Positions 45,705-56,427 of a stretch of DNA of 64,000 nt are shown here, one piece after another; the first letter of the stretch is position 1; each line of letters starts with the position of its first letter. The translations under genes were made by a program, and so were the position numbers. The notes under the pieces are model-generated. The model was not told the DNA's origin. It worked only from the letters and a program-made list of their open reading frames with translations, and did not search any database. The stretch comes from Xanthobacteraceae bacterium (lineage in GTDB: Bacteria > Pseudomonadota > Alphaproteobacteria > Rhizobiales > Xanthobacteraceae): NCBI GenBank assembly GCA_023954195.1, contig JAMLIK010000003.1, positions 310,001-374,000 of the forward strand, written 5' to 3'.

Positions 45705-47384
45705 TTACGATGTCGCCGACGCGCGGGCCGCCGCCGGCTCATCGCCGATGTCGCCGCGCGAAAATGCGATCTCCGGATAGTCGCGCGCGGCGACGTCGTT
45801 TATGATGCTGACGAATTTGGGGGTGCCGCCATTATAGACGATATGGCGCACCTTGCCCGCCTCGTGCCCGGCGACATTGGAATTGTAGCCGGTGAACCAG
45901 CCCTTGGCTTTGCGCAACAGCATCATCTCGTACATCTTGGCGACATGCTCGGTCCATCGCGCTTGCGCCTCGCGCGTGGCCTCGACGCGGGTCGCGCCGC
46001 GGCGGCGCGCATACAGCATCAGGTCCGTGCACCAGTTGACGCCGTTCTCGATGCCGCGTGGAAAGTTGGTCGAGGCGGAGGCGCTTTGCGGGCCGGTCGG
46101 CATCAGCAGGTTCGGAAAGCCGTGAACCAGCATGCCGAGGAAGGTGGAGGGGCCGTCCTTCCACAGGTCGGCGAGCTTCTCGCCGTTGCGGCCCTCGATA
46201 TCGATCCGGTCATAGGCACCGGTGATGGCGTCGAATCCGGTGGCATAGACGATGATGTCGAATTCGAAATCGCGCGCGGTGGTGCGCAGGCCGGTCTCGG
46301 TGACGCGGACGAGCGGGGTCTCGCCGAGGTCCACCAGATGCACGTTATCGCGGTTGTAAGCCTCGAAATACCGGGTCTCCAGCGGCAGCCGCTGCACGCC
46401 GAAACCGTGATCCCTCGGAATCAGCTTTTCCGCGATCGCGGGATCGTTGACACGGCGGCGGATGCGCTCGGCGATATAGTCCGAGAACTCGGCGTTGGCG
46501 GCTTCGTCCGTGAAGATCTCGCGGAAGTTGGACAGCCAGATGCCGAAGCCGGGCTCGTCGTAAAGCCTGTCCCATAACTTCACCCGCTCCTCGCGCGTCA
46601 CCTCGTAGAAGCCGCGCGGATCGGGTTCGTGCAGGAACGCGCCCGGCGTCCGGGCGCAGGCGGCGAAGATCTGGTCGTAGCGCGCGCGGATGTCGTCCAT
46701 CTCGGCATCGGAAATCGCGCTGTTGTTGAGCGGCGCGCTCCAGTTCGGGCGGCGCTGGAACACGGTGAGGTCGTCGACCTTGTCGGCGATCTCGCCGATT
46801 AATTGGATGGCGGTGGCGCCGGTGCCGATGACGGCCACTTTCTTCCCGGCCAGATCGACCGGCTCGCGCGGCCAATAATAAGTGTGGAACGAGCGTCCCT
46901 TGAAGTCCGCGATGCCTTCGAGCCGTGGCATGGTCGGCGCCGACAACAGGCCGATCGCCAGCACCACGAAGCGGCAGCTCAGTTCGCGGCCGTCGTCGGT
47001 GCGCACATGCCACAGATCGCGCGCCGGGTCGAAGCGCATGGCCTCGACCTGACAGTTGAACTGCATGTGCTTGCGCAGGTCGAACTTGTCGGCGACGTAA
47101 TTGAGGTAGCGCAGGTTCTCGGGCTGGCTGGAAAACCGCTCCTTCCAGTGCCATTCGTCGAGCAACTCGCGCGAGAACGAGAAGCCGTAGGTGTAGCTCT
47201 CGGAATCGAAGCGGCAGCCGGGATAGCGGTTCCAGTACCAGGTGCCGCCGAGATCGCCCGCCGAATCGAGTACGGTGGCGTCGATGCCGAGATCGACCAG
47301 CCGCTTGATCTGGTAGATTCCGGCGACGCCCGCGCCGATCACGATCACCTCGTAATGGCTCTTGGCCTCGGTCCTCGCATCCAT
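45705..47384 (-). CDS. Baeyer-Villiger monooxygenase (flavin-containing)
   Basis: 559 residues. Two dinucleotide motifs bind FAD (GAGVAG, residues 17-22) and NADPH (GTGATA, 187-192). Between them is the class fingerprint FKGRSFHTYYWP (161-172; FxGxxxHxxxWP). These enzymes insert oxygen next to a ketone to make an ester or lactone. ATG 47384 follows GGGA at eight bases; the upstream in-frame region has no homology. Co-oriented with the hydrolase, probably as an operon. Confidence 0.95.
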   Translation of the reverse strand: MDARTEAKSHYEVIVIGAGVAGIYQIKRLVDLGIDATVLDSAGDLGGTWYWNRYPGCRFDSESYTYGFSFSRELLDEWHWKERFSSQPENLRYLNYVADKFDLRKHMQFNCQVEAMRFDPARDLWHVRTDDGRELSCRFVVLAIGLLSAPTMPRLEGIADFKGRSFHTYYWPREPVDLAGKKVAVIGTGATAIQLIGEIADKVDDLTVFQRRPNWSAPLNNSAISDAEMDDIRARYDQIFAACARTPGAFLHEPDPRGFYEVTREERVKLWDRLYDEPGFGIWLSNFREIFTDEAANAEFSDYIAERIRRRVNDPAIAEKLIPRDHGFGVQRLPLETRYFEAYNRDNVHLVDLGETPLVRVTETGLRTTARDFEFDIIVYATGFDAITGAYDRIDIEGRNGEKLADLWKDGPSTFLGMLVHGFPNLLMPTGPQSASASTNFPRGIENGVNWCTDLMLYARRRGATRVEATREAQARWTEHVAKMYEMMLLRKAKGWFTGYNSNVAGHEAGKVRHIVYNGGTPKFVSIINDVAARDYPEIAFSRGDIGDEPAAARASATS

Positions 47385-47515
47385 TTGTCGTTCCCGTCGT
47401 GTTCTTGCGGTTTCGCGCCCTGCGCATTCTGAACAGGTCGGGAGCGACAATTCAATCGCGATTGCCGGCTGGAGCGTTTCATATTTTGATGGAGACACGA
47501 GCCAGGAAACGATGC

Positions 47516-47632
47516 GTGCTCCCTCTCCCATGGGGAGAGGGTTGGGGTGAGGGGAAGGGCCTGTCGATAGGTCCGTTCCCCCTCACCCGGAGCCTTCGGC
47601 TCCGACCTCTCCCTGATGGGGAGAGGTGAGAT
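47516..47632. repeat. C/T-rich dyad repeat family F
   Basis: CCCTCTCCCATGGGGAGAGG and GGTGAGGGGAAGGG, then CCCCTCACCCGGAGCC...ACCTCTCCCTGATGGGGAGAGG. A shorter relative is built into the lhr coding sequence at 13738-13778. It fills most of the 264-base gap between two genes. Confidence 0.7.
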
Positions 47633-47648
47633 CCCGCCTGATGTGTGC

Positions 47649-48422
47649 TCAGTCCCTTCGGAACACGATGGAGGCCATCCATCCGGTCATCAGGGCCATC
47701 AGGGCGGTGGCGAGGCCGTAGGCGAGGCCGTGCTGGTGGGCGGCGGTGGCGATGAACTGCTCGAAGCCGACCTTGACGATCTCGAACGCGGTCTGGGTGC
47801 CGCCGACCAGCGCGCCGTCGGCGAACAGCTTGATGTCGACGTCGTAGGTCCCGGTCGGCACCTCGGCCGGCAGCTTGATGCCGGTGCGGAACAGCGTCGG
47901 CGTCAGGAAGGTGACGCCGTCGGCGGATTGCCGATACAGCCCGCGCTCGCCCCGCAGCCGCACGAAGGCTTGCCGGAACGGGTCGCTCGCCACCACGTCG
48001 GCGTAGTCGGGGCCGACCCGCTGGGTCAACAGGATGTTGTCGATGCCCAATTGCTGCCGCCGTCGCACGTCGGCGCCCGCGATGGCGTCGATCGGCCGGT
48101 TCGAGGACACCGCGAGATAGAGCGGCACGTTGAGGAACTGGCGCGAGTCGGCGTTGACCCAGATGCCGAATTTGCGCTCCTTGCGGCGCGTCACCAGGTC
48201 GGCGCGGGGACCTGCCACTGTCACCACCATGTCGTAGGCCCCATGCCGCGCCGGCGTCTTCGCGTCGCGCTCGACCGAGCCGAACAGCACCAGTTCCTCG
48301 CCGGAATAGCTCGACGTCACCGTGACGCGGTGGTTGGAGATCGAGACGATCAGCCGTTCCGCCCGCGCCGACGCGGGCGCGAGGGCGGCGAGCGCCAGCA
48401 GAATGGCGGCGAGGCGGCTCAT
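47649..48422 (-). CDS. Alph_Pro_TM / TIGR02186 membrane-anchored periplasmic protein
   Basis: 257 residues: a signal peptide (MSRLAAILLALAALAPASARA), a beta-rich periplasmic region (VSISNHRVTVTSSYSGEELVLFGSVERDAKT, VVVAGPRADLVTRRKERKFGIWVNADSRQFLNVPLYLAV-like blocks) and one C-terminal membrane span (YGLATALMALMTGWMASIVF). It matches the alphaproteobacterial family TIGR02186/PF09608, always found near a TauE-type permease. The ATG overlaps the stop of that permease by four bases. Function unknown, presumably a partner of the permease. Confidence 0.88.
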   Translation of the reverse strand: MSRLAAILLALAALAPASARAERLIVSISNHRVTVTSSYSGEELVLFGSVERDAKTPARHGAYDMVVTVAGPRADLVTRRKERKFGIWVNADSRQFLNVPLYLAVSSNRPIDAIAGADVRRRQQLGIDNILLTQRVGPDYADVVASDPFRQAFVRLRGERGLYRQSADGVTFLTPTLFRTGIKLPAEVPTGTYDVDIKLFADGALVGGTQTAFEIVKVGFEQFIATAAHQHGLAYGLATALMALMTGWMASIVFRRD

Positions 48423-49345
48423 GCGTCGCCTCCGCTGGCGCGGATGGTGTAGATCTCGTCGGGCTTGATGCCGAGTTCGACGGCGAAGCGGACGCCGACC
48501 GCGAGGATCAGGAGCCCCAGCAGCAGCCGCAGGTGTTCGCTGCGAATGCGGTGGCCGGCCTGCGCGCCGAACTGCGCGCCGGTGACGCCGCCGATCATCA
48601 GGATCAGGGCCAGCACCGCGTCGACCTGATGGTTGGTCACCGCGTGCAGCACGGTGGCGATCACCATGGTCACCAGCGTCAGCGCCATCGAGGTGCCGAT
48701 CACCGTCGAGGTCGGAATCCGCAGCACGTAGATCAGGATCGGGATCAGGATGAAGCTGCCGCCCACCCCCATGATGGCGCCGAGGAAGCCGATCAGCAGG
48801 CCGATAATATTGACCGGGATCACCGACAGATAGATCTTGGAGCGCTTGAAGCGCATCTTTAGCGGCAGGCCGTGGATCCAGGTGTGCGCGCCCGGCCGCC
48901 GCAAGGTTGGGTTGCCGCCGCGCCGGGCGCGGCGGATCGCGCGCAGGCCCTCGTAGCACATCGCGCCGCCGACCCCGGTGAGCAGCACCACGTAGGACAG
49001 CGCGATCACCAGGTCGAGCTGGCCGTGGGCGCGCAGCAGCGTGAACAGCCAGACGCCGAGAAAGGTGCCGATGACGCTGCCGCCGAGCAACACCAGCGCC
49101 AAGGTCGTGTCGATCGCGCGCTTGCGCCAGTACGACAGCGCCCCCGACAGCGACGACGCCGCGATATGCGTCGACACCGAGGCCACCGCCACCGCCGGCG
49201 CGATGCCGATGAAGATCAGCAGCGGCGTCAGCAGGAAGCCGCCGCCGATCCCGAACATCCCCGACACGAACCCCACCGCCGCCCCCATCGCCAGGATGAG
49301 AAACACGTTGACCGGAATATCCGCGATCGGAAGATAGAGTTGCAC
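48419..49345 (-). CDS. TauE/SafE-family permease (second paralogue)
   Basis: 308 residues and about eight helices. The repeat motifs are VGFVSGMFGIGGGFLLTPLLIF and GFLGAIMGVGGSFILIPILIY. A long cytoplasmic loop (RRARRGGNPTLRRPGAHTW) is larger than in the 22007-22858 paralogue. Stop and start overlap with the Alph_Pro_TM gene, a pairing known across alphaproteobacteria. It may export sulfite or a related sulfur compound. Confidence 0.9.
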   Translation of the reverse strand: MQLYLPIADIPVNVFLILAMGAAVGFVSGMFGIGGGFLLTPLLIFIGIAPAVAVASVSTHIAASSLSGALSYWRKRAIDTTLALVLLGGSVIGTFLGVWLFTLLRAHGQLDLVIALSYVVLLTGVGGAMCYEGLRAIRRARRGGNPTLRRPGAHTWIHGLPLKMRFKRSKIYLSVIPVNIIGLLIGFLGAIMGVGGSFILIPILIYVLRIPTSTVIGTSMALTLVTMVIATVLHAVTNHQVDAVLALILMIGGVTGAQFGAQAGHRIRSEHLRLLLGLLILAVGVRFAVELGIKPDEIYTIRASGGDA

Positions 49346-49534
49346 AAGCGTTCGTTTCGGTGATCGCCGCGAGCCGGGCCAAACCGTTCACGGCATGGTG
49401 TTGAAGCGCGGCGGAAGCGAGCGCCATGCTCCTGCATAGCCGAAATCGAACCAAAGGGGAGTTAAAGAATCCGGCGGAGGCGGCTTTCGCGCCTCACGAT
49501 CGTGTTTCAGTGTCGGGTTGGTGAAGATTTCACC

Positions 49535-52500
49535 TTAACGGACGGCCCGCGCCGATCGCGGCGCGGGTTTCGCCGACGCCGTCTTGGCGAGCGCGCTATC
49601 CCAGCCGTTGGGCGGCGTGGCGACGGTGATCGCGTCGTCCGGCTGGCTTTCCGGCGTGAAGCTCGTCACCGCCAGCTTGGCGGCGGCGAGCGATTGCGCG
49701 TCGAGGCGCTTGGCGACATCGTCGCGCTTGCGGGCGGCGTCGGCGTCTCCCTGGGCGGCCGCGAGGCTGAACCATTTGAACGATTCGGCGAGGTTCTGCT
49801 CGACACCGATTCCGCGCGCATAGAGGATGCCGAGATTGAACTGGCTGTCGGCGACGCCGCGCATCGCCGCCTTGTGGAACCAGGCCGACGCGCTGCGATA
49901 GTTGGCGCCGTTGCCGCCGCCGTCGGCCTCCAGCACAGCGAGGTTGTGCATCGCCTTGGCGTTGCCGCGCTCGGCGGCCATGGTGTAGTAGCGCCGCGCC
50001 GTGTCGACGTTCTTGGTGACGCCGGTGCCCTTCTCGTAGAACGTGCCGAGCCGGAACATCGCCGGCACCACACCCCCCTGGGCGGCGCGCTCGTACCATT
50101 TCGCCGCTTCCGGAAGGCTCGCCGCGATGCCCTTGCCCTCGGCGTAGCGCAGCGCCACCTCGTGGGCCGCCGCCGGATCGCCCTTGAGCGCCGCGCCGCG
50201 CAGCAGCGGGCCGCCGATCGCCTCGGGCAGTTTTTCCGCTGCGGGAATCTTCACCGGGGTCAGCCGGCCGGTGCTTGCGGCCGGCGCTGCCGGCGCTGGC
50301 GCGTTGCGGACAGCGGCCAGGCTGCCGGTTTCATCGCTCACGTGAGCCGCGACCGGAGACGGCGCGGGCGTTTCCGTCGCCGCGGCGCGCGGCGCCGGCG
50401 CGAGGCGGTCGGTTTGCGTGGCGGCATCGGTGGCCTGGCCGTCGGCTTTCGGCGGATGGCTGGCCGGCATCTGGAGCGATTGGCGATCGATCGGCGTCGG
50501 TGACGTCAACGACGGCGCATCCGCCGGCGGCGGCGCGATCGCCGGAGCCTTCCGTGAAACACCGTTCTGCGCCATCGGCGTCGATTGGCTGTCAAGGAAG
50601 GTCATCGCCACCTTGAACGCGCCGAGCACGATCACCACCACGCTGGCGCCGATCAGCAGCGCGCGAATTTTCGAGCCGACGACGCCGTCCTTGGCGGCGG
50701 CGCGGATCGAATCGTTGAGCTTGGCGGCGCGGCTTGTCCGCTCGCCCGGCGCGGGCGCGGCGGCCGCGGCGGCCTGGGCGGCGCGGCGCGCGGCGGCGAT
50801 GAAGCTCGATGTGCGCGCCGGTTCGCCCGACGCCAGCGCCGGGGCGATTTCGCTGAGCACATCCTCCGACGCGGCGATGCGTTCGGAGGACGACATCGCG
50901 CGGTCGGCCGGGCGGGTGCCCGGTTCGAGCGGATGATCCGGGGGCAGGTCGAGGCTGAGCGGGGTCCGGGCCGGCTCGCGGCGTGTTTCGACCACCGGCG
51001 GCGGCGCGATCGGAACCGGCTCCGGACGCGGGCGCAGGATATCCCGGATGGCGCTCGGCTCGGGCGGCAGGCCCGGCATCGCGGCCGACGCCACGAACGG
51101 CGGCTTCTCGCCCTGCGCCGGATTGGGCAATTCCGGACGTTTCGGCATGGCCGCCGGCGCCCGCATCGGTGCGGGGGCCGCGACGTCGGCAATGGTCGGC
51201 GCGGCCTGCGCGACACGAAGATCGTTCTCGATGACGGTGAGGCGATCGACCACCAGGGTCAGCGTGTTGTGGACCGCCTCCAGGGTGTCCTGGGTGGCGC
51301 GGCTGGATTCCGACTGGCTGTAGCGGATGTCCGACAATTCGCGCCGGAACGTATCGACCACGGCATCGTCCATCGCCGCTGCGGCGGGCGGATGGCTCAG
51401 CGCCGCGAAGCCGGCCTGTTGCTGCTCCAGGTGAAGCAGGATGTCCTGCAATCCCCGCTCGACACGGTCGAGGCCGCCCGCGCGGTGGTCGGCGGAGGCT
51501 TCCAGCCGTTCGAGCAGGTAGGAAACCCGCTGCTCCAGATGCGCCAGCGCCGCCGGGGCGTCATGGTCGACCGGAGCGGCCGGAATGCGGTCGAGCCGTT
51601 CCGTCAGCGCGCGCAAGGCGCCCTCGATCTGCTCGGAGCGATCGTCGACGATGCGCTGGGGACGATTTTCCAGCGCCGAGGTCAGCGTCGCGATGCGCGC
51701 TTCCAGCGCCGCGAACGAATCGGAATGGATGTCGGCGCGGGCCACGCGGTCGACCTTCGACGCCAGCGCCTGAACGTGCTCGGCGAGTTGCGCCAGCGTG
51801 TCGTTGGAGGCGACGTTGGCGACGATGCCGCGCAGCGCGGCCATGTCCTTTTCGAGCCGCCGGATCGTTTCCGGCTCGCCGCCGCTGCGGACGACGGTGT
51901 CGAGTTTCGCGCCGAGGTCACGGATCGCGCTGTCGAAGCCGGCCAGTTGCTCGGCCGGCGTCAGCGCGTGGAGCGCCTGCCGGATGTCCTTGAGCGCGCG
52001 TTCGACGCCCGCCATCGCCTGGCCGTTGCCGGCGTTGTCGCGGCTATCTTCGATGCGCCGCGCCAGCATTTTGACCTCGCGCTCGATCGACTCGATCGCC
52101 TGTCGCGGCATGGCCTCGTTGACGGCGCGGTGAATGTCGCGCAGTTCGCCGCGGAACGAGGCGATCGCATGCTCGGTCTGCGCCGGCTGATGCAGCGCCT
52201 CGATGCCGCTGGTGATCCGTGCAAGCTGTTGTTCGAGCGCCGCCATCTCGACCGGCCTCGTCCACTCCCCTGCCGGTTCTTTCGCCGGCTCCGGCGCGGT
52301 CCGCGCGGCTTCCAGCTCGTTTTGGCGGGCGAGGATTTCCGAGATCGCGGAATCCAGCGCCGGCGGCCGGCCCGGCGCGGCGGCGGTAGCCGGCCGTTCG
52401 GCGGGGCCGGGTTGGACGAAGGCCGGCTGCGGCGGCTGGTGCGGCGCGGCCTGCGGCTTCGGCGCGGTAATCCGCGACAACCGCTCGTCGAGCCGGGAAA

Positions 52501-52786
52501 TGGCCTCGTTCAACTGGCGTGCGACCGGCGGCTGGTCGCGCCCGGTCGGCTGTGAAATGGTTTCGATCTGGCGCGCGATGGTATCGAGCCGCTGGTGGAT
52601 CCCGGTGACTTCCGGCGCCGGTTGCGCCGGCGCCTGCGGTCGCGCCGCGGCGCCCGGATCCGATTCGCCGATCGAGGAATCCAGCCAATCGGCCAGCGAC
52701 AGGCCGGCGCGGCGAGCCGCCGCCGCCGCGCGTTCGCGAACCGATGGGTCGATGTCTTCAACGTTCCATGATCCGCGCGAGTTCAT
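49535..52786 (-). CDS. PodJ-like polar protein with coiled coils and Sel1 repeats
   Basis: 1083 residues. The start MNSRGSWNVEDIDPSVRERAAAAARRAGLSLADWLDS is typical of PodJ-type proteins. Long coiled coils follow (about 60-560), then a proline-rich stretch, one membrane span (ALLIGASVVVIVLGAFKVAM, about 707-727) and at least three Sel1/TPR-like repeats at the C-terminal end (AAKWYERAAQGGVVPAMFRLG, ARRYYTMAAERGNAKAMHNLA, SASWFHKAAMRG...QFNLGILYARGIG). PodJ marks the new cell pole in Caulobacter; the same role here is inferred from architecture. Confidence 0.82.
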   Translation of the reverse strand: MNSRGSWNVEDIDPSVRERAAAAARRAGLSLADWLDSSIGESDPGAAARPQAPAQPAPEVTGIHQRLDTIARQIETISQPTGRDQPPVARQLNEAISRLDERLSRITAPKPQAAPHQPPQPAFVQPGPAERPATAAAPGRPPALDSAISEILARQNELEAARTAPEPAKEPAGEWTRPVEMAALEQQLARITSGIEALHQPAQTEHAIASFRGELRDIHRAVNEAMPRQAIESIEREVKMLARRIEDSRDNAGNGQAMAGVERALKDIRQALHALTPAEQLAGFDSAIRDLGAKLDTVVRSGGEPETIRRLEKDMAALRGIVANVASNDTLAQLAEHVQALASKVDRVARADIHSDSFAALEARIATLTSALENRPQRIVDDRSEQIEGALRALTERLDRIPAAPVDHDAPAALAHLEQRVSYLLERLEASADHRAGGLDRVERGLQDILLHLEQQQAGFAALSHPPAAAAMDDAVVDTFRRELSDIRYSQSESSRATQDTLEAVHNTLTLVVDRLTVIENDLRVAQAAPTIADVAAPAPMRAPAAMPKRPELPNPAQGEKPPFVASAAMPGLPPEPSAIRDILRPRPEPVPIAPPPVVETRREPARTPLSLDLPPDHPLEPGTRPADRAMSSSERIAASEDVLSEIAPALASGEPARTSSFIAAARRAAQAAAAAAPAPGERTSRAAKLNDSIRAAAKDGVVGSKIRALLIGASVVVIVLGAFKVAMTFLDSQSTPMAQNGVSRKAPAIAPPPADAPSLTSPTPIDRQSLQMPASHPPKADGQATDAATQTDRLAPAPRAAATETPAPSPVAAHVSDETGSLAAVRNAPAPAAPAASTGRLTPVKIPAAEKLPEAIGGPLLRGAALKGDPAAAHEVALRYAEGKGIAASLPEAAKWYERAAQGGVVPAMFRLGTFYEKGTGVTKNVDTARRYYTMAAERGNAKAMHNLAVLEADGGGNGANYRSASAWFHKAAMRGVADSQFNLGILYARGIGVEQNLAESFKWFSLAAAQGDADAARKRDDVAKRLDAQSLAAAKLAVTSFTPESQPDDAITVATPPNGWDSALAKTASAKPAPRSARAVR

Positions 52787-52950
52787 GCTGTGGTCCGGTA
52801 TCCGATCTGGCGGCGGTCGCCATGCCCCGTTTGGTTAAAATGATCCTCACGGCTGGCGCGGGTATGCCTCTGAACCGAACTTTTCCGTGTTAGGGTAAAC
52901 AACTCGTTAAGGATCGGCCGGCCTGCGCGGAAAAGTTAACGGCGAGGGAA

Positions 52951-52969
52951 GAATATTAGGAAAATATTC
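52951..52969. promoter_or_regulatory. AT-rich inverted repeat upstream of the acyl-CoA dehydrogenase gene
   Basis: GAATATT and AATATTC arms with a five-base spacer, in the 278-base gap between two divergent genes. A possible operator for the fatty-acid genes or for the polar protein gene. Confidence 0.35.
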
Positions 52970-53064
52970 CAGGGCCGACGGAAGTCTGCGGCAACAGGCT
53001 CGTTGCTGCGGTGCAAGAGTTCTTGCTAGAACGGGTTCCAACAACGCCCGCGCGGAGAAACGAC

Positions 53065-54855
53065 ATGCCGAGCTACAAAGCGCCCATCGACGACGTCAGT
53101 TTTCTGCTCAACGACGTCTTTCAGTTCGACCGTTACGACAATCTTCCCGGCTTCAGCGACGCGTCCCGCGACGTGCGCGGCGCGATCCTGGAAGAATCCG
53201 CCAAATTCGCCGAGGAAGTGCTTCAGCCGCTGAACCTGCCCGGCGATCAGCAAGGCTGCACCCGCCACGACGACGGCCGCGTCACCACCCCAACGGGTTT
53301 CAAGGAAGCCTTCCGGCAATATGCCGAGGGCGGCTGGCTCGGCCTTTCCGCGCCGGCCGAATACGGCGGCCAGGGCCTGCCGGTGACGCTGACGCAGATG
53401 ATGTCTGAATTTCTCACCTCCGCGAACATGGCGTTCGGGATGTATCCGGGCCTGACCAAGGGCGCGATGGCCGCGCTTCTGGTCCATGGCAGCGACGCGC
53501 AGAAGCAATTGTTCGTCCCCAAGATGATCGCCGGCGAATGGACCGGCACCATGAACCTGACCGAGCCGCAATGCGGCACCGACCTCGGGCTGTTGCGCAC
53601 CAAGGCGGTGAAGCAGGCCGACGGCAGCTACAAGATCACCGGCACCAAGATCTTCATCTCGGCCGGCGAGCACGACCTCGCCGACAACATCATCCATCTG
53701 GTGCTGGCCCGCATCGAGGGGGCGCCCGCCGGCATCAAGGGCATCTCGCTGTTCGTGGTGCCGAAGCTCGCGATCAACGCCGACGGCTCGCTCGGCGCGC
53801 CGAACGGCGTGTCGTGCGGCTCGATCGAGCACAAGATGGGCATCCACGCCAATTCCACCTGCGTGATGAACTACGACAATGCCACCGGCTGGCTGGTCGG
53901 CGAGGAAAACAAGGGCATGCAGGGCATGTTCGTGATGATGAACGAGGCGCGGCTCGGCGTCGGCATTCAGGGCCTGGCGATGTCGGAGGTGGCCTATCAG
54001 AACGCCGCCGCCTATGCGCGCGAGCGGTTGCAGGGCCGCGCCCTGACCGGGCCGCAGGCGCCCGACAAGCCGGCCGATCCGATCATCGTGCACCCCGACA
54101 TCCGGCGCACGTTGTTGTCGATCCGCGCCTTCAACGAGGCGGCGCGCGCCATGGTGGTGTGGACCGCGTTGAAGAACGACGTCGCCCATCGTTCCGACGA
54201 CGCCAAGGACCGCGAGGCGGCCGACGAACTCCTCGGCCTGATGACGCCGGTGCTGAAGGGCGTCCTGACCGACGGCGGCTTCGCCAACGCGGTGCAGGCG
54301 CAGCAGGTGTTCGGCGGTCACGGCTACATCGTCGAGCACGGCATGGAGCAGTTCGTCCGCGACGCCCGCATTTCCATGATCTACGAGGGCGCCAACGGCA
54401 TCCAGGCGCTCGACCTGGTCGGCCGCAAGCTGCCGCGCCAGGGCGGCCGCGCCGCGATGGCGTTCTTCGCCGAGGTCAGCGCCTTCGCCAAGGAAAACGA
54501 TGGCAGCGAGGCGATGAAGCCGTTCGTCGCGCCATTGTCCGCCGCGCTCGGCCATCTGCAACAGGCGACGATGTGGCTGATGCAGAACGCGCTCGCCAAG
54601 CCGGACAACGCCGGCGCCGCCGCCACCGACTACATGAAACTGTTCGGCCTGGTGGTCTTCGGCTACATGTGGGCGCGGATGGCGAAAGTCGCGCAGGACA
54701 AGATTGCGGCCGGCGACGGCTCCGCCTATCTCAAGACCAAGCTGGTCACCGGCCGCTTCTTCATGGAGCGGATGCTGCCGGAAACGGCGATCCACCTCAC
54801 GCGCGTCCAGTCCGGCAGCGCGACCATGATGGAGCTGCCGGCGGAGGCATTCTGA
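53065..54855 (+). CDS. Acyl-CoA dehydrogenase (FadE/DmdC-type)
   Basis: 596 residues, the large form with a C-terminal extension. First step of beta-oxidation. Flavin and substrate segments include MNLTEPQCGTDLGLLRTKA, ITGTKIFISAGEHD and QVFGGHGYIVEHGMEQFVRDARI. The catalytic base is probably Glu441 in IYEGANGIQALDLVG. ATG 53065 follows GGAG. It begins a three-gene set with a thiolase and a FadB-type enzyme on the same strand, separated by repeats. Confidence 0.94.
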   Translation: MPSYKAPIDDVSFLLNDVFQFDRYDNLPGFSDASRDVRGAILEESAKFAEEVLQPLNLPGDQQGCTRHDDGRVTTPTGFKEAFRQYAEGGWLGLSAPAEYGGQGLPVTLTQMMSEFLTSANMAFGMYPGLTKGAMAALLVHGSDAQKQLFVPKMIAGEWTGTMNLTEPQCGTDLGLLRTKAVKQADGSYKITGTKIFISAGEHDLADNIIHLVLARIEGAPAGIKGISLFVVPKLAINADGSLGAPNGVSCGSIEHKMGIHANSTCVMNYDNATGWLVGEENKGMQGMFVMMNEARLGVGIQGLAMSEVAYQNAAAYARERLQGRALTGPQAPDKPADPIIVHPDIRRTLLSIRAFNEAARAMVVWTALKNDVAHRSDDAKDREAADELLGLMTPVLKGVLTDGGFANAVQAQQVFGGHGYIVEHGMEQFVRDARISMIYEGANGIQALDLVGRKLPRQGGRAAMAFFAEVSAFAKENDGSEAMKPFVAPLSAALGHLQQATMWLMQNALAKPDNAGAAATDYMKLFGLVVFGYMWARMAKVAQDKIAAGDGSAYLKTKLVTGRFFMERMLPETAIHLTRVQSGSATMMELPAEAF

Positions 54856-54860
54856 AAACC

Positions 54861-54942
54861 GTCGTCATCGCGGGCGAAGCGACCCGGAAACTGACAAGCG
54901 AATGCCGGATTGCTTTATCGCAAACGCGCCGCGCAATGACGC
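54861..54942. repeat. Dyad repeat family D, degenerate copy
   Basis: GTCATCGCGGGCGAAGC at the left and CGCCGCGCAATGACG at the right form a diverged relative of the repeat at 16206-16283. Confidence 0.5.
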
Positions 54943-55013
54943 CCTATAGTTGGATCGGCACTTAGAAGAGTCATCTCGCTCGCGAAAGACCGGGACTGAC
55001 ACGGGAGAAAGCA

Positions 55014-56222
<1,209 letters not shown>

Positions 56223-56226
56223 GCTT

Positions 56227-56352
56227 CTGTGTCCCGGACGCGATGCGATACGCAGTATCGCTTCGCAGAGCCGGGACCGTAACGAAGACGGGACTTGCGA
56301 CGGTCCCGGCTCAGCGACGCGGCATGAAGAATGCCGCATCGCGTCCGGGACA
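56227..56352. repeat. Dyad repeat family C
   Basis: CTGTGTCCCGGACGCGATGCG ... CAGAGCCGGGACCGTAACG, then GACGGTCCCGGCTCAGCG ... GCATCGCGTCCGGGACA. Closely matches the copy at 43368-43500 and separates two beta-oxidation genes. Confidence 0.7.
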
Positions 56353-56427
56353 TGAGACCCCTGCGAGGGGATGGCGATCAACATCCGCCGCGCTGGACCG
56401 GCAGCGGCATTTCCATTGGGAGCGAAC

